Assembly: GCF_001640365.1 (NCBI RefSeq)
Contig: NZ_LWMI01000010.1
Location: forward strand, 248,001-312,000
Length of the DNA stretch: 64,000 bases
Direction of reading: 5' to 3'
Source: Candidatus Arsenophonus triatominarum
GTDB lineage: Bacteria; Pseudomonadota; Gammaproteobacteria; Enterobacterales; Enterobacteriaceae
In this document: piece after piece, positions 40,905-50,088 of the stretch
Layout: each line of letters starts with the position of its first letter
How positions within the stretch are numbered: position 1 is the stretch's first letter
Made by a program: the position numbers and the translations under genes
The notes under the pieces: generated by a model
Told to the model about the DNA's origin: nothing
The model's database searches: none
Seen by the model: the letters and a program-made list of their open reading frames with translations, nothing else

Positions 40905-41740
40905 TATCAGGTGGCTTTTCGTAAGAAAATCTATAGGGCTTTAAATGAATTACAAGCTGATTTAGATAAATGGTTAGCGGAATATAATAACCAACGCACT
41001 CATCAAGGAAAAATGTGTTGCGGTCGAACTCCTATGGCAACTTTACACGATGGAAAACAACTTTGGGGAGAGAAAGATTTAAATCAAATTTAACCTGACA
41101 GGTACTGTATAAATAACCGGTAACTGTCAGATTAAGTATGAGCTAATATAGCTAATGTCACAGGAATTTGCGACAAGTTAAATCAATTTATTATGGACAA
41201 AAACGTTGAGGGTATTTTTAGAAGAGAGGCGAATAAAGCAATATACAATAAGGATAATAATAGCAAATTGATTAAGGTATTTAGCAACGAAGCACTTCAA
41301 TCTGAACCCATTTCTTTATCATGGATGGATGGTAAAAACCTTTTTAGGTGAATTTTTCCCCAAAGTCGACATGAATGAATTTGATAATATTTTGTCAATC
41401 GATAACAGTAGTTCAGAAGCATTGCAACAATCAGACAAGGTCCTTGCGCAAGAAGACTTTGATAATTTAATCAATGAAAAAATTAATGCTAGCGGCTCAG
41501 AACAAACACAAAATAATCTGAAATCTTGTTTTGGTTCAATGGCAGAGACGTTGCGTTTGGTTGAGCATGATCAGGGTATTCAAGGCTTAACAAAATCGAG
41601 TATTGTGACATCAATGTTACCTAGGATCATCGATATAACGCCTGAAAATTTTATCAGTTATAACGATCAAAAAGAGATGATCACCGATTTGATGGCAAAT
41701 TATCTTATTTAAGTATCATTAATTTGTCTCGCTAATAACG

Positions 41741-41790
41741 CAGCCCGCCGTTAAATTGTATCGTTATCAATCAATAGATTTGGCGGGCTG
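41741..41790. terminator. Possible bidirectional hairpin between the RhoGAP-like gene and fabI
   Basis: CAGCCCGCC and GGCGGGCTG pair perfectly (9 bp) around a 32-base loop, between two convergent genes. The large loop and lack of a T-tract make termination uncertain. Confidence 0.4.
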
Positions 41791-41799
41791 ATTATTGTA

Positions 41800-42591
41800 C
41801 TATGCATTTAACTCTAGTTCGTTCATAGCAGCAATACTGAAGCCACCGTCAACGTGTAAAATTTCACCTGTCACACCCGCTGATAAATTAGAACAAAGGA
41901 AAGCAGCACAATTGCCAACATCTTCCGTTGTTACAGTACGGCGAATGGGGGTTACTGATTCACAATGTGATAGCATTTTACGAAAATCTTTTATGCCCGA
42001 TGCTGCTAATGTGCGGATTGGACCGGCTGAAATGCCATTAACGCGAATAGCTTCAGGCCCCATTGCGTTAGCCATATAACGAACATTTGCTTCAAGGGAA
42101 GCTTTTGCTAATCCCATAATATTATAGTTAGGGATCGCACGCTCAGCGCCCAAATAACTTAGGGTAACCAGGGCAGAATGAGGATTTAACATACTTCGAC
42201 AAGTTTTTGCCAACGCAACAAAGCTATAGGAACTAATATCGTGGGCAATCCGAAAGCCCTCGCGTGTCACTACATCGACATAATCACCATCAAGTTGATT
42301 GGCTGGTGCATAGGCAATTGAATGGACAAAACCATCAAATTTGGGCCATACTTTCGCCAGCTCGGCAAATAAGGTAGTGATACTTTCATCGGAAGCGACA
42401 TCACATGGCAAAACAATACTAGAGCCAAAGCTGTTTGCCATCTCTTCTACGCGAGATTTCAGTTTATCACCTTGATAACTGAAGGCCAGTCCAGCCCCTT
42501 GTTGGTGCATTGCTTGTGCAATACCGTGAGCAATAGATAGTTTACTAGCTAAACCAGTGATCAGAATGCGCTTGCCGCTCATAAAGCCCAT
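41800..42591 (-). CDS. fabI: Enoyl-[acyl-carrier-protein] reductase (NADH)
   Basis: FabI reduces enoyl-ACP in the last step of each fatty acid elongation cycle and is the triclosan target. The 263-residue short-chain dehydrogenase has the Rossmann [16 protein letters not shown] motif. The catalytic Tyr-Lys pair lies in [20 protein letters not shown], and [20 protein letters not shown] and [16 protein letters not shown] follow. The sequence is highly conserved and intact. In enterics fabI lies downstream of the sap operon; here it is next to the IS-rich accessory block. Confidence 0.96.
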   Translation of the reverse strand: MGFMSGKRILITGLASKLSIAHGIAQAMHQQGAGLAFSYQGDKLKSRVEEMANSFGSSIVLPCDVASDESITTLFAELAKVWPKFDGFVHSIAYAPANQLDGDYVDVVTREGFRIAHDISSYSFVALAKTCRSMLNPHSALVTLSYLGAERAIPNYNIMGLAKASLEANVRYMANAMGPEAIRVNGISAGPIRTLAASGIKDFRKMLSHCESVTPIRRTVTTEDVGNCAAFLCSNLSAGVTGEILHVDGGFSIAAMNELELNA

Positions 42592-42799
42592 AAGCCGTAT
42601 CCTTGTAAATTTTTAAATAATAACACTAATGTACACAGCATAAATTATCTATTGTAGATGGTATTTATGCATTATTTTTTTGATAAACGGCAGAGAGTTT
42701 ATCATGACAGAAGAAAATATGTTGTATTATATCGCTGATCCGAGCAGTTTTTGCTGCCTTTATATTACACGAGTTTCGCACAAAACTAATTTGGGTATA

Positions 42800-43680
42800 T
42801 AGCTAGGCGACTTAATTTTGATTACAAGGTGTGTTATGAGTTATACAATTGATTTTCGACGTAAAGTAATATCTGTAAGGAAAGCCGAAGGTTTAACAAT
42901 TCGAGAAACTGCGAAACAATTCCGTATTGGAAAAGCGTCTTTAGTACGTTGGCTTAAACGACCAGAGCCAAAAAATTCAACGCCACGTAAGAGGAAGCTC
43001 GATAAAAATGCTTTAGCAAAAGATGTGGAACAGTATCCAGATGCTTACCAAAAGGAACGGGCAGAGCGATTCGGTGTTTGTAAAAAGACTATTTGGCAAT
43101 CCCTTAAAAAGCTGGGATTAACCTATAAAAAAAACTCTATTCCATCCAAAAACCAACGAAAGCGACAGGCTGGCACATCAGCAAAAAAGACAACAGTATG
43201 AAAAAAAAGATAAATCTGTTGTTTTTATTGATGAAAGTGGTTTTTCACATGACACTCCACGAACTCACGGCTATTCCCCAAAAGGTCACCGTTGTTTTGG
43301 CCTGAAAAACTGGGGTGCTAAGGGAAGAACAAATGTTATTGGCGCTTTATTGGGAACAACCCTTTTTGCTATCGGATTATTTGATTGCAATATTAATCGT
43401 GATGTTTTTTATGTTTGGATCACAAAAATATTGCTCCCAGAACTTCCTGAAAATTCTGTTATTTTTATGGACAACGCTAGCTTTCACAAAGGTAAGAATA
43501 TTGAACAGGCAATTATAAACGCAGGACACCAGATAGAATATTTGCCTGTGTATTCACCAGATTTAAATCCTATAGAACATAAATGGTCTCAAGCTAAACG
43601 TAAAAAGATGGAAACAGGATGCACTATCGATGACCTGTTTTTAATACATATGCTGTAATCAAAATTAAGTCGCCTAGCTA
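42800..43680 (+). mobile_element. IS630-family element, copy 7 (A8 type)
   Basis: 881 bp, TA duplication (42798-42799, 43681-43682) just inside the terminus of the CACGAG element. Confidence 0.93.
42818..43658 (+). pseudogene. IS630 transposase, frame split at A8
   Basis: Frames 42818-43201 and the DDE half ending at 43658; no lesion other than A8. Confidence 0.82.
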
Positions 43681-44701
43681 TACTAATAAACCCCTGATCT
43701 GCTCAGTAATAGCATTTTTGATTACGTCCCAATTTTGTTGATAAAGGGTTATTTTTTCAGATATACGACGTTTATGTTGTTCAAACCACGCAGAAATAGC
43801 GAGAAAAATATGATTTCTTTGCGCTCGGCTCGTGCGAGCCTGACAGCGTTCAATACCACAATTTTGTTTAACTTCTCGATGATAAACGTCAACAGATCAA
43901 CGGGCATCCATGATAGATTTGACGTATTGACGGGTGGGATTGTCTTTGTTTGTTACTCTGTAATCAATACGGCCGTTTTTGGCTGTAAATTTGAAAACTG
44001 TCACCCAACCGTAGCCTCGTAAGTGTATTGGTGTTCCTTCTTCTGAGATGTCTAACTTGTTCAGTTATTTGTTATGGTTGACAATCCTGTTTTTCCTCAG
44101 CGTGGTTACCCAGACCCAACCATGAGAGCGAATTGATTTCAGATTATCCAGGCTAGAATACCAGGCATCCATCGCTACCGCTTCTGGTATGATCCCTCTT
44201 TTTTTAGCAAGAGCGAGCATTTCGGAAAAGTGCGTGTTTTTTGTTTTTCCATCAGAATCTTTATCATAAATACGATGATCAATAGGAATTGATTCAACAG
44301 TTGTTAGATTATGCCAAAGTAAATTAACTAAACCTATGCCAGCATTCATTACCTGAATATTGATAATGGACCATCTCTATTTTTTTACTACATGTTTTGG
44401 CAATCAATGTATCATCGGCAATTAGTACGCAAGGGCTTTTTTTGTCTATAGAAGGTTGAACTAATCGCCATAGGTCTTTAGGTCGAAAACATCTACTTTT
44501 TAGCCATCGGCTAACAGTGTCATGAGATAAAGGCGATGGGCTTACTTCTGATAACGCCAAACCAGAGTATCTTAACACTGCTTACTTGTAAGAATGTTTT
44601 ATAGATATTTTTAATGCATGGATAACCGGACAAAATATGAACACTCTAATTTTTTCTTGTTTTGAACTTTATACTTTTTTTTGGAGATTGCGAAACTCGT
44701 G

Positions 44702-45054
44702 GCCATTACAAAAATCTGGATTTATCGCAGAAAGAATTAATTTTACGGCTTATCAAACAGATCCCCGAGAAACATTTTCGGATGATCCGTTATTTTTGTT
44801 TTTTGGCAAATCGGGTGGTTGGAAAATTACTCGATATTGTTAGAAAAGCCGTCGGACAATCGGCATTCAAAAAAAAAGTGTCTGTTCCTTTTGCATTGCT
44901 AAGCCAGCGGTTTTTAGGTGTAGATCTGTTTAGTTGCATTCTTTGTGGTGGCAGGATGCGATTTTCTCGTTTTATCGAAGGATTGAGGTTAGCTCAATTT
45001 GTTGATCATGCTTTAGATATTGCCCGAATGCGGTATGTCCCCGTTTTGGGGTAA
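44702..45054 (+). mobile_element. IS91-like element fragment 3 (transposase C-terminus)
   Basis: The plus strand encodes LSQKELILRLIKQIPEKHFR, IRYFCFLANRVVGKLLD, then a CILCGGRMRFSRF cysteine pair and AQFVDHALDIARMRY, the C-terminal part of an IS91-type transposase. It corresponds to the FASHVPEKWFHMIRYYGFLS block at 15141-15279 but is a different subtype, judging by sequence. Confidence 0.72.
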
Positions 45055-45662
45055 GGGGAGCTATATTTAAAATATGCTCAATTGCACAAAATCACCTCAT
45101 ATTGCTCATCAAAACATCATGTCACTCTGTTTACAAACAGCAATCACGCCTAAAAATGGAAAAATTATTTATTTTCACAGCGTTATTCTATTCAAAAATA
45201 AGTTAATTTTTTGTTAAAAATTTTTAAAATTCTTAGGCGTTAAAATATTGCTATTATCTTACCTTTAATGTTAATATATTAGCAATGTGTAAAATAACAA
45301 CTTATTGTTAAAATTAATTTATTGATGAATATAAATCTCTTTTCATAAAAAATTAAAATAAATAAGCTTAGCTAATATGATTTTTAGAATTGATTTAATA
45401 GTCTTACAAGAAATATGAATACATGATTATTATGTAACCCACTATTTCATTTTTTTAGTTTTAATTAATCAATAAACTAACTAAAGAGTAACATTTAAAG
45501 TGCTAAATAATATCAATTAGCCAAATTTAATGAAATTTTTTAAACAACAAATCGGCGACAATTTTACTAGCCAGTTTATTGATTGTACTCACAGTCTAAT
45601 GATCTGCTGTTTCTTTAAATATCAATGCTATAGTTACTTATATCGTTATTGAAAACCACGGA
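45055..45662. other. Gene-free, very AT-rich region upstream of yfcH
   Basis: About 600 bp with no convincing ORF, IS end or RNA gene. It probably contains decayed DNA at the rearrangement junction plus the yfcH promoter. Confidence 0.5.
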
Positions 45663-45668
45663 GTGAGA

Positions 45669-46589
45669 ATGCGGATTTTTATTACTGGCAGTACCGGCTT
45701 AATTGGCTCAAGACTTGTTCAACAACTGGTTATACATTCCCACACTATCACCGTATTGAGTCGATCATGCCAAAAAGTTTACACCCTATTTGGTCGACAT
45801 GTTGATTGTCTGACAAGCTTAAATGAGATTAATAATCTTGATGGTTTCGATGCCATTATCAATCTTGCCGGTGGACCTATTGCAAATAAACCATGGACTA
45901 AGGAACAAAAAATAATTCTGTGTGAAAGCCGCTGGAAAATGACAGAACGCTTAAGCCAACTGATCAAAGACAGTAAAAAACCACCAAAAACGTTTATTTC
46001 TGGTTCAGCGGTTGGCTATTATGGTGATCAGGGACAAAGCGTTGTCACTGAATCCGATATGCCACATGCCGAATTCACTCACCAGCTATGCCAAAAATGG
46101 GAATCATTGGCATTACAAGCAGAAAGTGATAAAACACGCGTTTGTTTGCTACGAACCGGAGTGGTACTGGCAAAAGAAGGCGGTGTACTGAAGAAATTGT
46201 TACCGATATTTAAAGCCGGATTAGGCGGACCAATCGGCAAAGGCAAACAATATATTCCCTGGATCCATATTGATGACGTCGTCAATGCGATTAATTACCT
46301 GCTTGAGTCACCTTCATTATCTGGTGCGTTTAATATTACTTCACCCTACCCCGTGCATAATAATCAGTTCAGTGCAATACTGGCCGAAGTACTTAATCGT
46401 CCGGCACTGATTAGAACGCCAGAATTTGTTATTAAATCGATTATGGGCGAATCTGCAGCATTAATGTTAGGTGGGCAACAAGCGATTCCAAAGCGTCTTG
46501 AAGAAGCTGGATTTAAATTTCACTATATTGAATTAAAAGAAGCACTCGAGTCATTACTGTTAACTACGTCGCAAGAGACCATTACTTAA
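45669..46589 (+). CDS. yfcH: Epimerase-family SDR protein YfcH (TIGR01777)
   Basis: A 306-residue NAD(P)-binding protein. The Rossmann motif GSTGLIGSRLVQQL starts the chain, and FISGSAVGYYGDQG and RTGVVLAKEGGVLKKLLPIF are typical of the YfcH/SulA-like family. A C-terminal DUF1731 region (VLNRPALIRTPEFVIKSIMG...GQQAIPKRLEEAGF) follows. The substrate is not known. ATG 45669 has GGAG seven bases upstream; an in-frame GTG at 45663 is less likely. It is convergent with ubiX, overlapping by eight bases. In E. coli argT-hisJQMP lie between ubiX and yfcH; they are absent here. Confidence 0.92.
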   Translation: MRIFITGSTGLIGSRLVQQLVIHSHTITVLSRSCQKVYTLFGRHVDCLTSLNEINNLDGFDAIINLAGGPIANKPWTKEQKIILCESRWKMTERLSQLIKDSKKPPKTFISGSAVGYYGDQGQSVVTESDMPHAEFTHQLCQKWESLALQAESDKTRVCLLRTGVVLAKEGGVLKKLLPIFKAGLGGPIGKGKQYIPWIHIDDVVNAINYLLESPSLSGAFNITSPYPVHNNQFSAILAEVLNRPALIRTPEFVIKSIMGESAALMLGGQQAIPKRLEEAGFKFHYIELKEALESLLLTTSQETIT

Positions 46590-47157
46590 TACCTTTCCAA
46601 CGAGTAAATAAGGTTTGTGGTAAGGTGATACCATATTGATCTAATATTCGATTGACAGTTTGATCGACAATATCCTGTACGGTTTCTGGCTGATGATAAA
46701 AGGCTGGCATCGGTGGAAAAATTATCGCTCCAATCTCTATGACATTCATCATTAATCTCAAATGACCTAGATGTAAAGGTGTTTCCCTAACACCCAAGAT
46801 TAATTTACGCTTCTCTTTTAAAACCACATCAGCCGCCCGCGTAATTAATGTATCGTTATAACTATTGGCAATACCAGATAACGTTTTTATTGAACACGGA
46901 ATAATAATCATACCGGAGGTAATAAATGAACCAGAAGAAATCGCCGCAGCAATGTCTCTATCTTCATAGACAACATCTGCCATTGCTTGAACATCGCGTA
47001 GGCGATAAGAGGTCTCCAGCGCTATAGTTTGCTTAGCTGCTGAACTGACAATTAAATGTGTTTCAACCTCAGCAACAGAACATAAAAACTCAAGTAAACG
47101 AATACCGTAAATTGCACCACTAGCGCCTGTCAATCCGATAATTATTCTTTGCATCAT
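46582..47157 (-). CDS. ubiX: Flavin prenyltransferase UbiX
   Basis: UbiX joins a dimethylallyl group to FMN to make prenylated FMN, the cofactor of the UbiD decarboxylase in ubiquinone synthesis. The protein has 191 residues with the FMN-binding start IIIGLTGASGAIYGIRLLEF, the GMIIIPCSIKTLSGIANSYN block with its Ser/Cys, and RKLILGVRETPLHLGHLRLM. It lies downstream of purF on the same strand with a 92-bp gap, as in E. coli. Intact. Confidence 0.95.
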   Translation of the reverse strand: MMQRIIIGLTGASGAIYGIRLLEFLCSVAEVETHLIVSSAAKQTIALETSYRLRDVQAMADVVYEDRDIAAAISSGSFITSGMIIIPCSIKTLSGIANSYNDTLITRAADVVLKEKRKLILGVRETPLHLGHLRLMMNVIEIGAIIFPPMPAFYHQPETVQDIVDQTVNRILDQYGITLPQTLFTRWKGIK

Positions 47158-47249
47158 TTTTGCTCAATAATAACGATAAAATAGATTTCAGTATTGTCAG
47201 CTTAACTATATCCGTTAAAGTCTAACTTAATTCAAACGATAACAACAAG

Positions 47250-48761
47250 TTAGCCTTCGTTGTAAATTTCCAAATTTTCAATCTCATCATGTTCTTTTAA
47301 CTGATCGTCCTTACGCAGATTTTCCAGATAATCCAGATAAGCTTGATCAATATCCTTGGTAACATAAACCCCATTAAAAACCGAACACTCGAAAGTGGTG
47401 ATATCGGGATTTTCCTCCCTAACTGCGGCAATCAGATCAGTAAGATCCTGAAAAATTAAATCATCCGCACCAATAAGTTGACGAATTTCATCCACTTCAC
47501 GCCCATGGGCAATCAATTCATTAGCGGACGGCATATCAATACCATAAACATTTGGAAAACGAACTTCTGGTGATGCCGAAGCAAAATAGACCTTTTTTGC
47601 CCCAGCTTCGCGTGCTAACTCAACAATTTGTTCAGAGGTTGTTCCGCGCACAATAGAGTCATCAACTAATAAAACATTTTTACCACGGAATTCGGCTCGA
47701 TTGACATTTAGTTTACGACGTACCGACTGGCGTCTCGCCTGCTGCCCCGGCATGATAAAAGTGCGACCCACATAACGATTTTTAACAAAACCTTGACGAT
47801 AGGGTTTACCCAAAATATAAGCTATTTCCAGTGCGCTATCACAAGATGTTTCAGGGATCGGAATCACAACATCAATATCTAAATCCTGCCATTGACGGGC
47901 AATTTTTGCGCCCAATTTTTGCCCCATCCGCAAACGAGCTTTATTAACCGATATCTTATCGATAAAAGAATCTGGTCTGGCTAAATAGACGAACTCAAAC
48001 AAACAAGGGGTTAATTGTGGATTTTCTGCACATTGCCGGCTGTAAAGTTCTCCCTGTTCAGTAATATAAATCGCTTCACCGGGCGCGACATCACGCAAGA
48101 ACTCAAAACCAAGGGTATCTAAAGCGACACTTTCCGAAGCAACCATGTACTCATTTTGACCGTCTTCCAATGTGCGCTTACCAAGCACCAGAGGGCGGAT
48201 GCCAAATGGGTCACGAAACGCCACTAAACCATGGCCAATAATCATTGCAACACAAGCATAAGCGCCACGAACTTTGTTATGCATCGCAGCTATAGCGGTA
48301 AAAATATCTTCTGCAGTCAGCGGAAAATGATCAAATTGATCCAATTCATGGGCAAGGACATTGAGCAAGATTTCTGAATCTGAAGAAGTATTTACATGAC
48401 GACGGGCCGTTTCAAATAACGTTTTTCTTAATTCATGTGCATTTGTCAAATTACCATTATGGGTCAATGTAATGCCAAAAGGAGAATTAACATAAAAAGG
48501 TTGCGCTTCGGAAACGCTGGAGCTACCCGCGGTTGGGTAACGCACATGGCCAATTCCCATTTTACCCCGCAAACGCAGCATATGGCGGGCAGCAAATACA
48601 TCTTTTACTAAGCCATTTGATTTACGTAGGCGAAATTGTTTATTTTCATCAATTGTTGCAATACCTGCAGCATCTTGCCCACGATGTTGAAGCACTGTTA
48701 GCGCATCATAAATTGATTGGTTAACTGGTGTAAAACCAGCAATACCGACAATACCGCACAT
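47250..48761 (-). CDS. purF: Amidophosphoribosyltransferase
   Basis: PurF commits PRPP to purine synthesis using glutamine. Processing of the N-terminal Met exposes the nucleophilic Cys2 (MCGIVGIAG). The glutaminase domain ([20 protein letters not shown]) is followed by the phosphoribosyltransferase domain with the PRPP loop [18 protein letters not shown] and [20 protein letters not shown]. The length of 503 residues is standard. It is preceded 14 bp upstream by cvpA, the usual operon, which suggests purine (PurR) control, although I did not find a clear PurR box. Confidence 0.96.
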   Translation of the reverse strand: MCGIVGIAGFTPVNQSIYDALTVLQHRGQDAAGIATIDENKQFRLRKSNGLVKDVFAARHMLRLRGKMGIGHVRYPTAGSSSVSEAQPFYVNSPFGITLTHNGNLTNAHELRKTLFETARRHVNTSSDSEILLNVLAHELDQFDHFPLTAEDIFTAIAAMHNKVRGAYACVAMIIGHGLVAFRDPFGIRPLVLGKRTLEDGQNEYMVASESVALDTLGFEFLRDVAPGEAIYITEQGELYSRQCAENPQLTPCLFEFVYLARPDSFIDKISVNKARLRMGQKLGAKIARQWQDLDIDVVIPIPETSCDSALEIAYILGKPYRQGFVKNRYVGRTFIMPGQQARRQSVRRKLNVNRAEFRGKNVLLVDDSIVRGTTSEQIVELAREAGAKKVYFASASPEVRFPNVYGIDMPSANELIAHGREVDEIRQLIGADDLIFQDLTDLIAAVREENPDITTFECSVFNGVYVTKDIDQAYLDYLENLRKDDQLKEHDEIENLEIYNEG

Positions 48762-48775
48762 CTACTTTTTCCTCA

Positions 48776-49279
48776 TCAACCAAACGGAGTGATATTTTCA
48801 GGTAAAAAACTTGACGCATTTTTTAAATAATCAAAAAACCATCTAATAATATGACTAAATTGGGGTATCAATTCAGAACGTTGCCAATCTTCACTTTTTG
48901 GCAAGGGTGTAAAAGTATCCAAGAAAAACAGGATTGCCGACACAATTAATATACCGCGTAATACACCAAAACAGACGCCTAACACGCGATCAGTACCTGA
49001 TAATCCTGTTCGCTCAACTAACGAGCTAATCACATAATTGACTACCGCACCCACAATTAAAGTGGCGATAAATAAAATTGCAATTGCAATACCATTTCTA
49101 ATCAGCGCGTCATCTAAGCGGGTGAGATAAGTCGCCAGATAAGGATAAAATTGGCTGGCAACAAAAAAAGCACAACCCCAAGTAATAAGTGACAAAGCTT
49201 CTCGTACAAAACCACGAATTAAACTAACCAAGGCCGAAAAGCCAATAATGGCAATAATAGCGTAATCAATCCAAACCAT
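48776..49279 (-). CDS. cvpA: CvpA family inner membrane protein
   Basis: A 167-residue protein with four hydrophobic segments (DYAIIAIIGFSALVSLIRGF, FVASQFYPYLATYL, IAIAILFIATLIVGAVVNY, GVLRGILIVSAILFFLDTF). CvpA was named for colicin V production and is tied to envelope barrier function; the mechanism is unclear. The family signature LVERTGLSGTDRVLGVCFG is present. First gene of the cvpA-purF pair. Confidence 0.93.
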   Translation of the reverse strand: MVWIDYAIIAIIGFSALVSLIRGFVREALSLITWGCAFFVASQFYPYLATYLTRLDDALIRNGIAIAILFIATLIVGAVVNYVISSLVERTGLSGTDRVLGVCFGVLRGILIVSAILFFLDTFTPLPKSEDWQRSELIPQFSHIIRWFFDYLKNASSFLPENITPFG

Positions 49280-49470
49280 AATTTTAATCCAAAAAATTAA
49301 ACATTCAGCATGGTCGAACGCATTCTAGCAGAAAACGAAAACGTTTGAGTTAGATATTTTGCTGAAAAGTAGCAATAAATTGCGGCGAAAAGACAAATAA
49401 TGATCGCCGCAGAAATAATTAATATAACTGTTTAGTATCAATATGTTTTATCTATTAGTACATACCCATT

Positions 49471-50088
49471 TTACGGTTTATAACCGCGTATTTGCCCCTG
49501 TAAGCCGGTTAAATCTTTCAATTCCGACAAACTGGATCGCAATTTATCTCTCGAAGCATTTGGGCCAACAAAAATTCGAGTCAATTGACCATTAATTGGT
49601 AATGATGGCTCGGTGTAAACCTGGTAGCCAGATAAACGTAATTTGGCAATAATCTCTTCCACTTTTGCTGCATTTTTCAGCACCGCCAACTGAATAACAT
49701 AAGCCCGCGCCTGCGGTGCTTGAGTTTTCTCATTTGACTTAGTGATATGTTCTGGCACTAGCGTGGGTTTTTCAACTTTGACAGCTGGTTTAGACTTTGC
49801 TTGTTGTTGAGCAGACAGACTATCTGCTGATTTGGCCTTCGAATCAGAAATGACCTCAGAAATCATGGCTTCTGCAGCGCTCTCTGAAGATGTCGCTAGT
49901 GGCTTCGGATTAATCGGCGCAATAGGTTCAATTTCATATTCATCGCTGGCTTTAGGCACCAAAGGGATCGCTGCAAATTCAGTCTCATTATATTTCTTAT
50001 TACCATCCAATAATATGGGTAATACAATAACACCAACTGCAACAATAACAATCGTTCCCACCAAACGGTTTTGAAACTTACTGGCCAC
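49471..50088 (-). CDS. dedD: Cell division protein DedD (SPOR domain)
   Basis: A 205-residue bitopic protein: a short cytoplasmic start (MASKFQNRLVGT), one membrane helix (IVIVAVGVIVLPILLDG), a periplasmic low-complexity linker rich in Ala/Ser/Pro/Lys, and a C-terminal SPOR domain (AYVIQLAVLKNAAKVEEIIA...IFVGPNASRDKLRSSLSE) that binds denuded septal glycan. Its start overlaps the folC end by 11 bases, and the family sequence at both ends is well conserved. Confidence 0.94.
   Translation of the reverse strand: MASKFQNRLVGTIVIVAVGVIVLPILLDGNKKYNETEFAAIPLVPKASDEYEIEPIAPINPKPLATSSESAAEAMISEVISDSKAKSADSLSAQQQAKSKPAVKVEKPTLVPEHITKSNEKTQAPQARAYVIQLAVLKNAAKVEEIIAKLRLSGYQVYTEPSLPINGQLTRIFVGPNASRDKLRSSLSELKDLTGLQGQIRGYKP

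Larger units (their letters stand above)
38290..41093 (+). pseudogene. IS481-family transposase in three pieces
   Basis: The start at 38290 (MYQTNNPIIKHKVGLLNLAE) is followed by a frameshift at the helix-turn-helix (VSKACK). IS630 copy 5 interrupts at 38475. NRVDEQIESAVVEYAIEYPA resumes, with ADTYSKVVHCK-type and LRILTDRGSEYCG (Asp) motifs and SPQTNGICERFHKTV (Glu). IS630 copy 6 interrupts at YQV, and the last 60 codons (VAFRKKIYRALNELQADLDK...NQI) end at 41093. Confidence 0.85.
38196..41141 (+). mobile_element. IS481-family element carrying two IS630 insertions
   Basis: Ends share ACTTAATCTGACA / TGTCAGATTAAGT subterminally. GCTAATATA (38187-38195, 41142-41150) is duplicated around it. Without the two IS630 copies it is about 1.18 kb. 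It lies in the RhoGAP-like gene. Confidence 0.83.
35565..41712 (+). pseudogene. Putative effector with a eukaryotic-type RhoGAP domain, in three pieces
   Basis: The gene starts at 35565 with GGAG seven bases upstream. Segment 1 (to 35925) has a Ser/Thr/Asn-rich N-terminus without signal peptide (MRLDSFSNTSNTEAPRTQTT), then after a one-base shift GKKSPESAQSTTMKSES...NMLYDGLLK. A CACGAG composite with TCAAA duplications interrupts. Segment 2 (38062-38195) reads FLAEKMSSASDNDNVEQNKI to VEQAMHANI. An IS481 insertion with a 9-bp duplication follows. Segment 3 (41151-41712) joins in frame: ANVTGICDKLNQFI, MDKNVEGIFRREANKAIYNK, then (one-base shift) TFLGEFFPKVDMNEF to LKSCFGSMAETLRLVEHDQG...MLPRII. 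EGIFRR-AN matches the arginine-finger motif of p50RhoGAP, and later blocks follow the RhoGAP helix pattern. Three homopolymer-sized indels break the frame. About 390 residues if intact. Acting on host Rho GTPases is inference. Confidence 0.6.
42768..44701 (-). mobile_element. CACGAG element with nested IS630, at a chromosomal junction
   Basis: Starts CACGAGTTTCGCAC at 42768 and ends GCGAAACTCGTG at 44701. The transposase reads on the minus strand in pieces (C-terminus cut by IS630 copy 7; HLRGYGWVTVFKF; PIDHRIYDKDSDGKTKNTHF; ADDTLIAKTCSKKIEMVHYQ). No duplication flanks it: fabI upstream DNA is on one side and an IS91-like piece on the other. Confidence 0.82.

Noticed and set aside
41329..41712. 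A free-standing 127-codon gene starting at 41329
   Set aside because: It is the continuation of the RhoGAP-like reading frame after a one-base shift in an A5 run.
49381..49411. Hairpin TGCGGCG...CGCCGCA after dedD as a terminator
   Set aside because: The loop is 17 bases and no T-tract follows on the minus strand; too weak to call.
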